Positions 11,111 to 21,680 of a DNA stretch of 64,000 nucleotides are shown piece by piece. The translations under genes were made by a program, and so were the position numbers. The notes under the pieces are model-generated. The model saw only the letters and a program-made list of their open reading frames with translations, searched no databases and had not been told where the DNA came from. The number at the start of each line of letters is the position of its first letter. Position 1 is the stretch's first letter. The stretch is from Ilex aquifolium (lineage: Eukaryota > Streptophyta > Magnoliopsida > Aquifoliales > Aquifoliaceae), in assembly GCA_951799425.1 (NCBI GenBank), contig OX637401.1, positions 17,261,501 through 17,325,500 on the forward strand, given 5' to 3'.

Positions 11111-12690
11111 AGGTGCTATATGAACGGCCAGGATTGATTTGGGTGGGTTAAGTCAAATGGAGATTAGGGTTTGGTGGATCTGGGATTTGGTAAAGGTCTT
11201 GTTCGTCGGAGTAGGAATCGGAGAGAGACCCTATTACGGCGGAGAGGGGTAAAACAGTAAAAATACATTTTATTATGGGACGCCTAGGTAAAAATTAAAG
11301 TAGAATTAAAAATAAGGTAATTATTATAGGCGTGCAAACATCGTCGGTGGGTTAAGGCCCGTCAAAGGAATCTGCCAAGAGCATTTTGTCTGCCATTTAT
11401 TGTTTGTTCTTGTGGGAAAGGATTAATGACAGGAAATTTAGGTAATTCTATTGGACCTAAAAAATAAAAATATTTGGTGGTGGCGTGTGGCTTACAACAA
11501 GCCACATCCTTCTTCGAGACAGAGATGTTCTCGATCGAAATAGGGACATCCAATCGTGTTAGAATTTTTTTCATTCAGAAAAGGAACATCCTTGGTTGGC
11601 AATTGGATCATCGTGATGGTCATGTGAGAGGCTCCTGTTGTCAATTTGAATGGAGGTTTAATAGAAGGGTCAAATTGAAACGAAATTGTTAATTTTAGCA
11701 TGTAATGTAATCAAACTTGCAAGTATTGGTGGCCCATGTGAGATTTAAAAAAATTTAGGGGTAAAAGTATCATTCTCACAAAAAAAAAATCTCAAGCTGC
11801 CACTGAATTTATTTAAAGTCTTTATGAATTAGAGAAGAAAAACAAAAGAAGCTATCCCTACAGCATAACATGTAGGTCTACCAATGGAGCAGATTTTAAT
11901 CCAAATTTAAATCCATTTTAACTGGAAATAAATTAATATTTTAATATATTTATTCAAATTCGATTAAGTTTCTTTAAAATGATTTGAATTTGGATACATA
12001 TAAATTCGATCTGATAAAACTTAATGCTTAATTGAGAGAAATTATTGTATATAAATATATACTTAGTTAGATTATTAATGTGATTGACATTAAATTAAAC
12101 AAAAATTATTGAATAGAATGATTAGTTGAATAAATTAGGTTAAAAGTTAACTTAAATTTAGTAAATTTATTAATTTTTTATAAAATTTTGTTGAAATTTA
12201 AATTTTTAGATCAGATCGAATAATCGGATTTGATATCAAATTATTAATGAATAAGAATATGGATTAAGATTTCAAAATCCGTCAAATAAACATATTAATT
12301 TCAAAACCCAAATTTTTTATCATATTTAAATTTGGACAGATCAAGATCCAACTTCATATTATTTTTTTTTGGGGAGGGGGGGGATGTATAAATATCTTAA
12401 TGAACCATGTTTGCATCCAATGAATGGTAGTAGGTGCGATCTCCCGTGTTTGGCGACGGTTCCAGATCGCCGGACATTCATTTTAATTTGGTGGTCCAGG
12501 GACAAATATTAAACAATGTGCATTGACACCCACTTGTACTTTGCAATAATTATTTGGACATCCTCACAGTTTTCAAAACTATTCTTGTATGGGTTGTCGT
12601 TGGGTGGGTTTTGGGTCCCATGGGCATGGGATATCCATCCGTTGATATTTTTTTTTTTAAGTAACACTATTAGGACATAAGTTAAGGACG
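11111..12690. other. Intergenic, no recognisable feature
   Basis: AT-rich sequence with a G run near 12370-12384. The overlapping ORFs at 11474-11701 on both strands match no family I know. Distal SAHH promoter elements could lie at the left. Confidence 0.5.
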
Positions 12691-12691
12691 T

Positions 12692-13286
12692 ATGCTCCGT
12701 TTGATACAATGAAAAAATATAAAGATGAAAAGTTGGAAGGATGGATAATGTGAAGGATAGATAAAACATCATGTTTGGTAAGGAAAAAAAATAGGAAAGA
12801 TGGAAAAGTTGATGGATTAACTTTCCTTCCAACTCATCAAAATCAATCCCTCCAAAATCGGAAGGAAAGTGGATGAAAAGTTAATTATTTGTGTTGAGAT
12901 GTATCTTATTTGTTTATATATTTTTTAATATATACATTAATTTCATATAAAAATACAATAATAAAATATGTGTATATATATATATATATTTTAAAATAAA
13001 AATAAACATGTCAACTTGACACGATACAATTAGTTAAATGAGTTGAGTTAAGTTTGACTAATGTTCGATACAAACCCGTAATGACTCAACACGAATCTGA
13101 CACGACACGACTCGATTATCACCCCTAATTTTAGCAAACACAAAAAAAAAAAAATATTAGTCATTTTTATTTTCCATCCATCAAACCAAATATAAAAGAA
13201 AGAAAATGTATCATTCTTATTTTTCTTTTTTAAAGGATAAAAAATATATCTCTCCTACTTTCCATCCCTCCTACCAAACAGAGCAT
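12692..13286. mobile_element. TIR element / MITE (ATGCTCYGTTTGRTA ends)
   Basis: The left end ATGCTCCGTTTGATA and the reverse complement of the right end, ATGCTCTGTTTGGTA, match at 13 of 15 positions. Both are followed by purine-rich GGA/GAAA stretches. A CACGACACGACTCGAT-containing piece near 13075-13130 looks like a remnant of a different element nested inside. No coding and no clear target duplication. Confidence 0.6.
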
Positions 13287-14273
13287 TAATGATTGAATGA
13301 TTGTGAGGACTGAATTATCAATAAGACTCAATAATAAATGAAGTTTACCATCAACCCAATAATATAATGCATTATATTCTCCAACTATGTCCCAATAATA
13401 TCAATGATTTTATTTTCTCCCAAACACCCATTTCACATCTATGAAACACATTCCCCGACCTTTAGTAAGGCTCATCATATTGTAATGTCTTTTTAAATGG
13501 TCAAGATATATCTAAATCTATATATTCAGTTGGTTAAGAATTCTCCGATTTTTATAAAATTGGAAAAGGGCTTAATTATCCGATTATACGCATTCCACGT
13601 TTCTCTTTCCTTCTTTTCACCATCTCTCTCCCATTCTGAAACTCTATACAATTACCACCGCCACTATCATCACTACCATCATCACCATGAGTTCCGTCAA
13701 TTTTCTCTAACAGGATTTCTTTCTCTTTTCCTGCTCAAACCAACCTCCTCTCTCTCTCTCTCACATACCCACAGGCATGTGCTTAAGCCAGAAGGAATAA
13801 TATAGTTTCAAAAAATGTGATCGCATCTCTTACAACTATCAGATAAAAGTGGGGTGTCAATGTAATTCTCCATTAATATCTTATCGTGGGGCATAGTCTT
13901 GAGTAATGCCAAGGTGTCGGTGGTCGCAAGATATCATACATACAGAGGTGGGTAGAGCGTAGTGGTGGAAACGTGATTATGCCAGGTATGGGGGTCCCAC
14001 ACAAACATCGGTGATGTGAGTCAACAAATTCGGTTCATAGGAATTTGAAAATGATAACTGATGGTGTGTTCACCACAGCTGAACACAGACGAATTGTTTG
14101 GGGATAACTGGAATGTCCGGTTAAAACTTTCAGGTTCTTGGAGATTAGATTATGGATTCAATCAAAAAGAAGAATGAACAAATAGGGATTCACCGGCTCA
14201 AACTGATTATTGTTCAATTACAATACGAGAGATTTGATTCTTATTTATAGTGTATAGTTGTCTTGTGTGATTG
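13287..14273. other. Intergenic, no recognisable gene
   Basis: Contains a CCACYATCA-type simple repeat near 13658-13690 and a CT run near 13749-13764. From about 13800 to 14273 the sequence is less AT-rich and may be older repeat DNA, but no family is recognised. Confidence 0.45.
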
Positions 14274-15011
14274 AAGGGGCGGCTCAAGCCAATTTGAGGT
14301 CTGAAACAGAAACATTAAATAAATTTTTTTTTTATTTTTAGTATTATTTTTTAAAAATAATTAATTTATTTTTAATTTTCTATGTGAGAGGGAGACAAAA
14401 GAAGGGTGTGTTAATATTGTCAAAAAATAGATTTCAACTTTTCTTTTTATTTTTTATCACAGAGAGAGGGAGAGAGAGTGTTTTATTTTATTTTTTATTT
14501 TATTTTTACCTGAGAGAGAAAAACTGGGTGGGAGTAAATATGAGTTGACTTTTGAGTATTTTTTTTTAATTTCTAAGTTTTTAATATTATGAATTGGATT
14601 ATAGGCCCAAATTATTGCAATACAAATTTTGATTGGATTTAATTTTTTTGGGCTTTTTTGTATGACTTAAAATTTAATGGATTTAATTTTTTTGTAGGCT
14701 AGTGATATACCTAAAATTATGAAACCGTCTAAAAATTTAGGCCTAAAGCTCATCTTTTTTTTTTTTTTGGGAAAATTTGGAGGTCGATCCCCCTATATGG
14801 ACTTGTTTGGACTTAAGTCTGTTAAGGAAACTTATTTGTTATAAAGTCCGTTTTTTGTCAATTTTATCGTACTATCCCTTCCTTTTAGAAGTGAAATAAA
14901 ACTAAAAATTAAAAACTCCTAAATCTTAGGAGTTTGACTAACATTAAAAACCTTTTTTCTCTTATATCTATCTATATCCATATATAAGTTAAGAGTATAT
15001 ATATATATATA

Positions 15012-15606
15012 TCTATATAATAAAGTAGCTTACAATTCAAATCTCAAAAGATAAACAAAATGACTTTTGCTATTCGCGGTTGAGATCACTTTAAATTTTA
15101 TTTTAAAGTTAATCTAACGGCTAATATTAACACCCTAAATTTAATAAGAAAAATAGGCCCTTAAGGGTGTATTTGAAGTGACCTTTTAAAATTACTTCTA
15201 GAAATTATTTCTCATAAATACTTTAATAAAAAAAAAATTGTGTTTGAAACCGCCCCACCACTACCTCTACCACCACCACTGCCACTGTCACCGCCGCCAC
15301 CACCACCGTTGCCGCTGCCGCCACCACCACCACTGCAGCCGTCGTCGCCATCGCCGTCGCCGTCGCCACCACCACTACCACCATCGCCACCACCACCACC
15401 ACCAAAACCATCGTCGCAGTCATTGTCACCCACCACAACCATCACCGTCTCCTACCACTACCACCTCTCACCCTCACTACAACCGATGATTAAATTCATT
15501 TTATCTCTCCTGTATGTTTGTGATTTAATTTTGGATATGAATACAAATATGTTTATTGTTTACCATTTTTTATTACTCTGTGCTTTCAGGCACAGGCAAT
15601 AACTAG
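15012..15606 (+). mobile_element. Non-autonomous Helitron H1
   Basis: The 5' end is TCTATATAATAAAGTAG preceded by A. The 3' hairpin CTGTGC-TTTCAG-GCACAG (15578-15595) is followed by GCAATAA and CTAG (15603-15606), then T. The interior holds a family block (TTGAGATC..TTTAAAGTTAATCTAACGGC) and a (CCN)-rich trinucleotide tract at 15248-15480. The Pro/His- or Gly-rich ORFs in that tract are low-complexity. No Rep/helicase. Confidence 0.88.
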
Positions 15607-15610
15607 TATA

Positions 15611-16383
15611 TCTATATAATAAAGTAGCTTACAATTCAAATTTCAAAAGATAAACAAAATGACTTTTGTTATTCGTGGTTGAGATCGCTTTAAATTTTAC
15701 TTTAAAGTTAATCTAACGGCTAATATTAGCACCTTATATTTAATAAGAAAAATAGGCCCATAAGGGTGCGTTTGGAATAACTTTTTAAAAGTACTTCTAA
15801 AAATTATTTCTCATAAGTACTTTTTTTTAAAAAAATAGTGTTTGAAACCACCCCACCACTACCTCTACCACCACTATCCCCACCACCACCACAACCCCTA
15901 CCACCGCCGTCGCCCCTACCAACACCACTGTTGCCACCACCACCACCACCACCGCCACCGCCACCCCCACTGTCACCACCATCACCACCATTACCACCAC
16001 CACCGATGTCATAGCCACCACCACCACTGCCGCTGCCGCCGCCACCGTTACCACCACCACCGCCTCCACCGTTGCCGTCGCCGCCGCCGCCATCGTCACT
16101 ACCATCATCGTCACTCAAAACCCACCACCACCATCACTATTCCCACCCACGACTACTACCACCACCACGGTCATTGTCTTATCCACCACAACCATCACCG
16201 TCTCCCATAATCACCATTGTCTCTCACCATCACCATTGTCGCCCACCACCGCTCACCCCCACTACAATCGATGTTTAAATTTCTTTATCTCTCATCTATG
16301 TTTGCGATTTGATTTTGGGTGTGAATACAAATATGTTGACTTTTTTTTATTATTCCGTGCCTTCAGGCACGGGAAATAATTAG
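15611..16383 (+). mobile_element. Non-autonomous Helitron H2, head-to-tail with H1
   Basis: The 5' end TCTATATAATAAAGTAG starts four bases (TATA) after H1 ends. The 3' hairpin CCGTGCC-TTCA-GGCACGG (16355-16372) is followed by GAAATAA and TTAG, then T. The first ~170 bp are nearly identical to H1. A CCA/CCG/CAC-rich tract fills 15850-16260. Same family as H1, H5 and H6. Confidence 0.87.
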
Positions 16384-16394
16384 TATATATATAT

Positions 16395-16880
16395 ATAGTA
16401 ACATTAAAAATAAAAAATAGTAACATTCAAATACAAAAAAAAGTTATCATTTAAACACAAAAAAATAGTAACATTTAAACATAAAAAAAAAATAATAACA
16501 TTTAAATATAAAAAAATTTGAAACATTCAATATTAATATTTTTAAAAGATAACAACAGTAACATGTTCAACAAAAATATTAACATGTTCAACAAAAATAG
16601 TAACATGCTTAACAAAAACTGTAACATACTTAACAATAATTATTTCTCTCAAATTCAAACGCAAAAAATAGTACCATTCAAACACAAAAAAATAGTAATA
16701 TTCAAAAATAAAACAAATAGTAACATTGAATATTAATATTTAGTAAATTAATAGTACTAACATGCTCAACAAAAACAGTAACATACTCAAAATAATAGTA
16801 ACATGAACAGTAACATACTCAACAAAAGTAGTAACATGAACAGTAACATAATAAAAAAATTAGTAACATGAATTTGAATA
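16395..16880. repeat. Short tandem array of AGTAACAT-type units
   Basis: More than fifteen degenerate units of about 20 bp combine TAGTAACAT with TTCAAACACAAAAAAA or GCTCAACAAAAA. The array lies between H2 and the right part of the MULE. Confidence 0.85.
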
Positions 16881-17100
16881 TATATATATATTCGGCTACC
16901 ACTTTCCTCACCATAGCATTGCCACCATCGCAACATCGTCACCTACCGAGCAATGTCAACCATCACGTTGTCATCACCTCCACAACAACGCTCACCACCA
17001 TCACCACCACATAAAAGCCCATTTAAGTTCCACTTCGATAGCTCTTTTTTACTCCACACCACCGCCACCACTATACTTGCATCATCTCCATAACAACCCA

Positions 17101-17106
<6 letters not shown>

Positions 17107-17148
<42 letters not shown>

Positions 17149-17160
17149 AGAGAGAGAGAG
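17107..17160. repeat. (TA)n followed by (GA)n microsatellite
   Basis: About 20 TA units run directly into AAAGAGAGAGAGAGAG, inside the MULE. Confidence 0.95.
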
Positions 17161-17453
17161 TTTTGAATTTGAATTTTAAATTTATGATGGATATTTTATT
17201 GGCATATTTTAATTGACCTTGAATTACGGGATAACAATTTCCAAAATAGGAAATTAATTTAACTTCCTTTCAAGGAAGGGTATTTTTGAGATAAAAAAAA
17301 AGTGGACTTAAGTCATTACATATAATTTTAAACATGGACTTAGCCTCTTATAAGTTTCCTTGCAGGACTTATCTCCAAACAAGTACATCTAGGGGAACTC
17401 ACTTCCAATTTTCACTTTTTTTTTCATACTGTTGGGCCAGCCCTGCGTGATTG

Positions 17454-18119
17454 TCTTGCATGATTTTTGCGATCCCTCTGTAACCGATGTCATCCCAGAG
17501 TGATCAACGTGATTCCCCTTGCAATTCATGTGCCAGAATATTTGGTCGTTATGGATTACACTCCTTAGGTATGACGTGGCCTTCTGGAGAGTGTCAGCTG
17601 TCGCTATCCTCGCGTGCACAAGGGTCTCGTTGTTGAAGATTACTGACTTGCGCACCTCGAGCTAGGGGTCCTAAGCTGCGGATCCTAGCTTAGATGCCCA
17701 AGCTGGGTGGTCCAAACTTTAACCTTTGCTAATTTTTGATATCATCAATAACCATTTAGAAGAAAAAGAATTTGAAAATAATCCGGTCTATTAATATAAA
17801 AGTATCGAATTAGTATAGAAAACTTTTACAAAATTAGTCTTAAATTTTTGGATTCACATATTATTTGTGTCAAAATGACCATAACTTATACTTGAGTTGA
17901 CAAAAAATTACACGACTCCAAAATAATACAAATTCAAATTAGCACAATTAGTTATGCAACAATTTCAAATTAATAACTAAAAAAAGCATACGATAACGTT
18001 TAGTTATCAAGCCATTAACCTAAATGAAAATTTAAATCTTTATTTTAGAATTTCAAAAACTCTCTCAAGTTCAATTCTTTTCTCCAAAGAAAAGATCGGA
18101 AAAATTTACCATCTAACTT
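17454..18119. other. Intergenic; short GC-richer block of unknown origin
   Basis: 17454-17720 is less AT-rich than its surroundings and carries a minus-strand ORF of 88 codons (17389-17655), which begins inside the hAT right end. The peptide matches nothing I recognise and, since it runs into transposon sequence, is probably not a gene. The rest is AT-rich and featureless. Confidence 0.4.
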
Positions 18120-18136
18120 AGTATCGGTTAATCAGG

Positions 18137-18263
18137 ACCTCAGTCCTATCCAAATGGTTTAATCCCTTTATAATGGAGTGGTATGTTAAAGGTTCGATTC
18201 CCCTCCCTTGCTCCCCTCTCCCTCTCTTGTAATATAAAAAATCGTTGCTATAAAAAAAAATTA
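18137..18263 (+). mobile_element. tRNA-derived SINE
   Basis: A 127-bp unit has a perfect pol III B box, GGTTCGATTCC, at 18191-18201, an A-box-like CTCAGTCC..ATGGTTTAATCC near its start, a pyrimidine-rich tail and a terminal A run. Flanks at 18120-18136 and 18264-18280 are a 17-bp duplication (AGTATC-GTTAATCA-G) with two mismatches, as LINE-mediated insertion leaves. Confidence 0.8.
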
Positions 18264-18280
18264 AGTATCTGTTAATCAAG

Positions 18281-19395
18281 TTTTCTTGAAAGAGTGATTA
18301 TCATTTGCAATTAAAAAAATTAAATAAAGATTTTGAGCCAAACATGTCATTACTAATTGATGTGAAAACCTTGAGAAAAAAAACTCTTAGAGTGAGACGT
18401 GAAATAGAGATTGAATTTTGGTTTTTTTCAAGTGAGAACGGATAGACAAATTAACAAATTACTCTTATAATCACAGTAATTCTCACTTACAAGAAAACCC
18501 TTCTATAAAGACCTTAACGGGAAGAACCTACAACTACAAGTGTTCCTATAAGATCTAGCTCTTTCAAATTACCAAAAACAATTCAACAGTCTAATTCTCG
18601 TGAATTAAATTTAAAGCAAATTTATTGCAGAGCTCAAGTAACACCCTTATTAGGGACTTATAATCCCCTAGACCACACAACTGGATGATCTTAAAGATTA
18701 GAGATAGAAGACTTAGGAGAGAGAAATAAAATATTGAAGACGGATATTTGGGTGGGTGGACTTAAACTTAGATGATATTATAAAAATAAATAATTCTCAA
18801 TAATAGTCTTTTTATTTTATTCAACTTTGTTGTTATAATACACAACACTAATGGAAATTCCTTTTTTTTTTTTTCTAGGAAATTATAAAAGGTATTTCGA
18901 GCAGTTACTTGAGACATCGAGACACCAAGAGTAATATGTTGCTTCATATGTAACTAACAAAATATATGATAAATTTTGATTTGCTTAGGTTAATTTTGAG
19001 CTAATTATAGCATCACAATTAAATGAAATTCTATAATTTTTATTGTTCTAGAGGGGTTAGAGTAGTAAACAATCAAGTTGCGAGCAGGTAAAAGAGCATG
19101 GGTATAAAGCTCTATTAATCTATTAGGGTACTTCATATACGGGTAGGAAATATAGTCTTTTGTCTTCCTACCCGATACTTTGCAGAAGAATTTTTTCTTG
19201 TCCTACCTTACCCAATCAGGTGTGGTATTCCTACCCGACTTCCTACCTGATTAATCGAGTAGGAAGTCGGGTAAACACTTTTGTAGCTATTAATTTTTGA
19301 ATCATTTTAACAATTCAATTAAATAACATGCACCAATTTAACAACACAATAAATCAATTACACTAAAACTTAAAACAACTATATATATATATATA
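18281..19395. other. Intergenic, no recognisable gene
   Basis: AT-rich. At 19128-19280 there are repeated CTACCCGA/TCGGGTAGG motifs that recur at 27595-27740, beyond the two Helitrons, so the Helitrons may have entered an older element. A TA run just before 19396 borders H3. Confidence 0.5.
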
Positions 19396-20667
19396 TCTAT
19401 ATAATAAAGTAGAGCGAAGTTTGAATCCAAAAGACAAAGAGGGGTCCAGATCGTTTTGACACAAAACATAAACACATCTAACGGACAACGTAACCCCAAC
19501 ATAAAAGACGGTTCAGATCGTCTCAAAAATTTTGATCCAATGGTCTATGATTAGTCCTAAATTTTTTTTTCCCGCCCAACAAGATTTCCCGACTCACGCC
19601 TCTCTCTCTCTCCAATTTTTAATCTCTATCCTCACCCGACACCTCTCTCTCTCTTCCTCATCTCTCATCTAAGTCTTCCTCCTTATCTCACCCAACAACC
19701 CAGTAACTCTCTCTCTCCCTTATCTCTCATTTAAGTCTCCATCCTTATCTCACCCAGCAACTCTCTCTTTTTCTCTCTTCCTTAACTTCCTCACCCAGCA
19801 CCTCTCTTTCCCTCTTCCTTAACTCTCTATCTGTCTCTCTCAATGCAATATGTCTTCTACCTTTAGCCCCTCGCTTCTCTGCCATGGCTCAACCCACCAC
19901 CGATCAGCAAGCATCCCAGGTACTTCCCCCTCATTCGCTGTCTCTCTCTGTCTTCATCTCTCTCTAATTGCACTTTCTCTGTCTCACCTCTCTTTCACAC
20001 ACACACACACACAAAGGCAGTCGAACACACACACCCATCGCACATCACATACACACACACAAAAAACAAACAAACCAACAGATCACACACACACACACAA
20101 ACAAACAAACTAGCAGATCACACTCACACATACACACACGTTGACATTCACACAGCGAACACACATTTTTCTAATGTTTTCTATTTTTTTTTAAATTAGG
20201 TATTAATTTGGGTGTTTTGTAGGAAATCGAATGCTATATTTTCAAAATTGGGCTGTTACGTTTTGTAAGAAATCGAACGCTAGGTTTTAGTTATTTCAAG
20301 TTTTTATTTCACACACTGAATTTTTTCTCTGGTTATTTTACTTTATCTGTGTTGTTTGGTATTTTACTGAATTTTATCTTGAATTTTATCTTGCATTACT
20401 CAATCCTCGGTGCTACATTCACAACCAAAATCAACTGTTGGAGCGCCTGCATATATCTTGCATTACTCAGTCCTCGATGCAAAGTAAGTTTTTTTTGTGT
20501 ATTATCGGATTGTTTACCATAATGGATCCCATAAGTTTCTGAACTGTACAATTCTTTTGTATTTATTTTCCTTCTTTTTTTCGGTTTTGCACCTCCAATG
20601 AGGTTTCCGGTGAGGCATTGGACTTGGTCCTTCAATTGGGTGGTGGTAAGCATTTGAGGCTGAAATC

Positions 20668-21219
20668 TCTGTATAACTTAGCTTCCTCTTCTTCTTTTTT
20701 TTCTGTAGTATTTTACACTACAGATGTTCATCACTGATTTTTTTTTTTTTTTAATTTGTTTCAGATCTGAAGCAAACTTGATGATCTGTGAAGCTTTTTG
20801 CGATCTGGGTCTTCTTCATTTCTTGCTCTAATTCGAATCTCAGTAAGTTGGAGTTTAATTCCGTGTTATTTAGCTCTATTTGTGGAGGAACCTAATGAAA
20901 TATTTGAGTCTTCATTGTTGTATACTGTGAAATGTTGATTTTGTTGGTTGGTTTTTGTTGGGATCTAGGTAAGATGTGGACAATTTATTTGAATTTGGTA
21001 TTTTGGGTGTAGTAGTGAACTGAGTGTGTGATTTTATCTTTTCTCTGTATAACTTAACTTCCTCTTCTTCTTTTTCTGTAGTATTTTACACTACAGATGT
21101 TCATCACTGAATTTTTTTTTTAATTTGTTTGAGATCTGAAGCAAACTTGATGATCTGTGAAGCTTTTTGCGATCTGGGTCTTCTTCATTTCTTGCTCTGA
21201 TTCGAATCTCAGTAAGTTG
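20668..21219 (+). repeat. Direct duplication inside Helitron H3 (copies at 20668 and 21043)
   Basis: 20668-20850 and 21043-21219 are nearly identical: CTGTATAACTTA, TAGTATTTTACACTACAGATG, AGATCTGAAGCAAACTTGATG, CTTCTTCATTTCTTGCTC, AGTAAGTTG. The period is about 375 bp. Each copy ends in an AGTAAG donor-like site, so these may be duplicated leader exons of a captured gene. Confidence 0.85.
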
Positions 21220-21680
21220 AAGGAATTTTATATTTGACTTTGAAGCTGAAAAGGGTTAGTTGTTTGAGGTGAGAGGGTGGGTTGTGGTCTGGTTTCTGTT
21301 GGTTTTGATGGGTGGGTATGATCTGGGGTTTGGTTGGTCTGCATGTTGATTGGTTTTGATGGGTTTCAAGAAGTTTTGATTCATGTGAGTTGAGATAAAA
21401 CTTTGATAAGCATGGCCTGAAATTGAAGCTTTTGCCATAAACTGGAAGCTAGCATTTTGTATTCTAAGTACTTTTCTTTTGAACATGTCCATTTATGTAT
21501 CTATTTAGTATGTTTACGAATTGGTGATGGTTTTTAAGGTGATGGTTTTTGACTTCTTTCTCTGTCTTTGTAGAACAAGTATACAAATTACCTCTTGAAG
21601 CTAAACACAAAATAAGAATCCAAAAATATGACAAGAATGTTCATTTTTTCTTACTGAATTTGATTTCGAACTCTGTTTAG

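Larger units (their letters stand above)
14769..17415. mobile_element. Non-autonomous Mutator-like element (MULE) with long inverted repeats
   Basis: The left end GGGAAAATTTGGA continues through CCCCCTATATGGACTTGTTT and AGTC..AAGGAAACTTAT. The reverse complement of the right end (17415 leftward) reads GTGAAAATTGGA, then CCCCTAGATGTACTTGTTT and the same AAGGAAACTTAT. This gives inverted repeats of 70 bp or more. A run of nine T flanks each side (14760-14768, 17416-17424), matching the 9-bp duplication of Mutator elements, though a T run is weak proof. The interior has two Helitrons, an AGTAACATT array and a TA microsatellite, and no transposase. Confidence 0.75.
14274..17445. mobile_element. 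hAT element split by a nested MULE
   Basis: The left end AAGGGGCGGCTC and the reverse complement of the right end, CAGGGCTGGCCC, form hAT-like inverted repeats. Flanks TGTGATTG (14266-14273) and CGTGATTG (17446-17453) are an 8-bp duplication with one mismatch. Only 14274-14768 and 17416-17445 belong to this element, about 525 bp once the insert is removed; the rest is the MULE. The interior is AT-rich and noncoding, with GAGAGAGGGAGAGAGAG near 14460. Confidence 0.7.

Noticed and set aside
15212-16278. Several long Gly-, Val-, Pro- or His-rich ORFs
   Set aside because: All are translations of the Helitron trinucleotide tract on both strands, with no conserved domain.
17389-17655. 88-codon minus-strand ORF
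   Set aside because: Its C-terminal end is encoded by hAT/MULE terminal sequence and the rest matches no known family.
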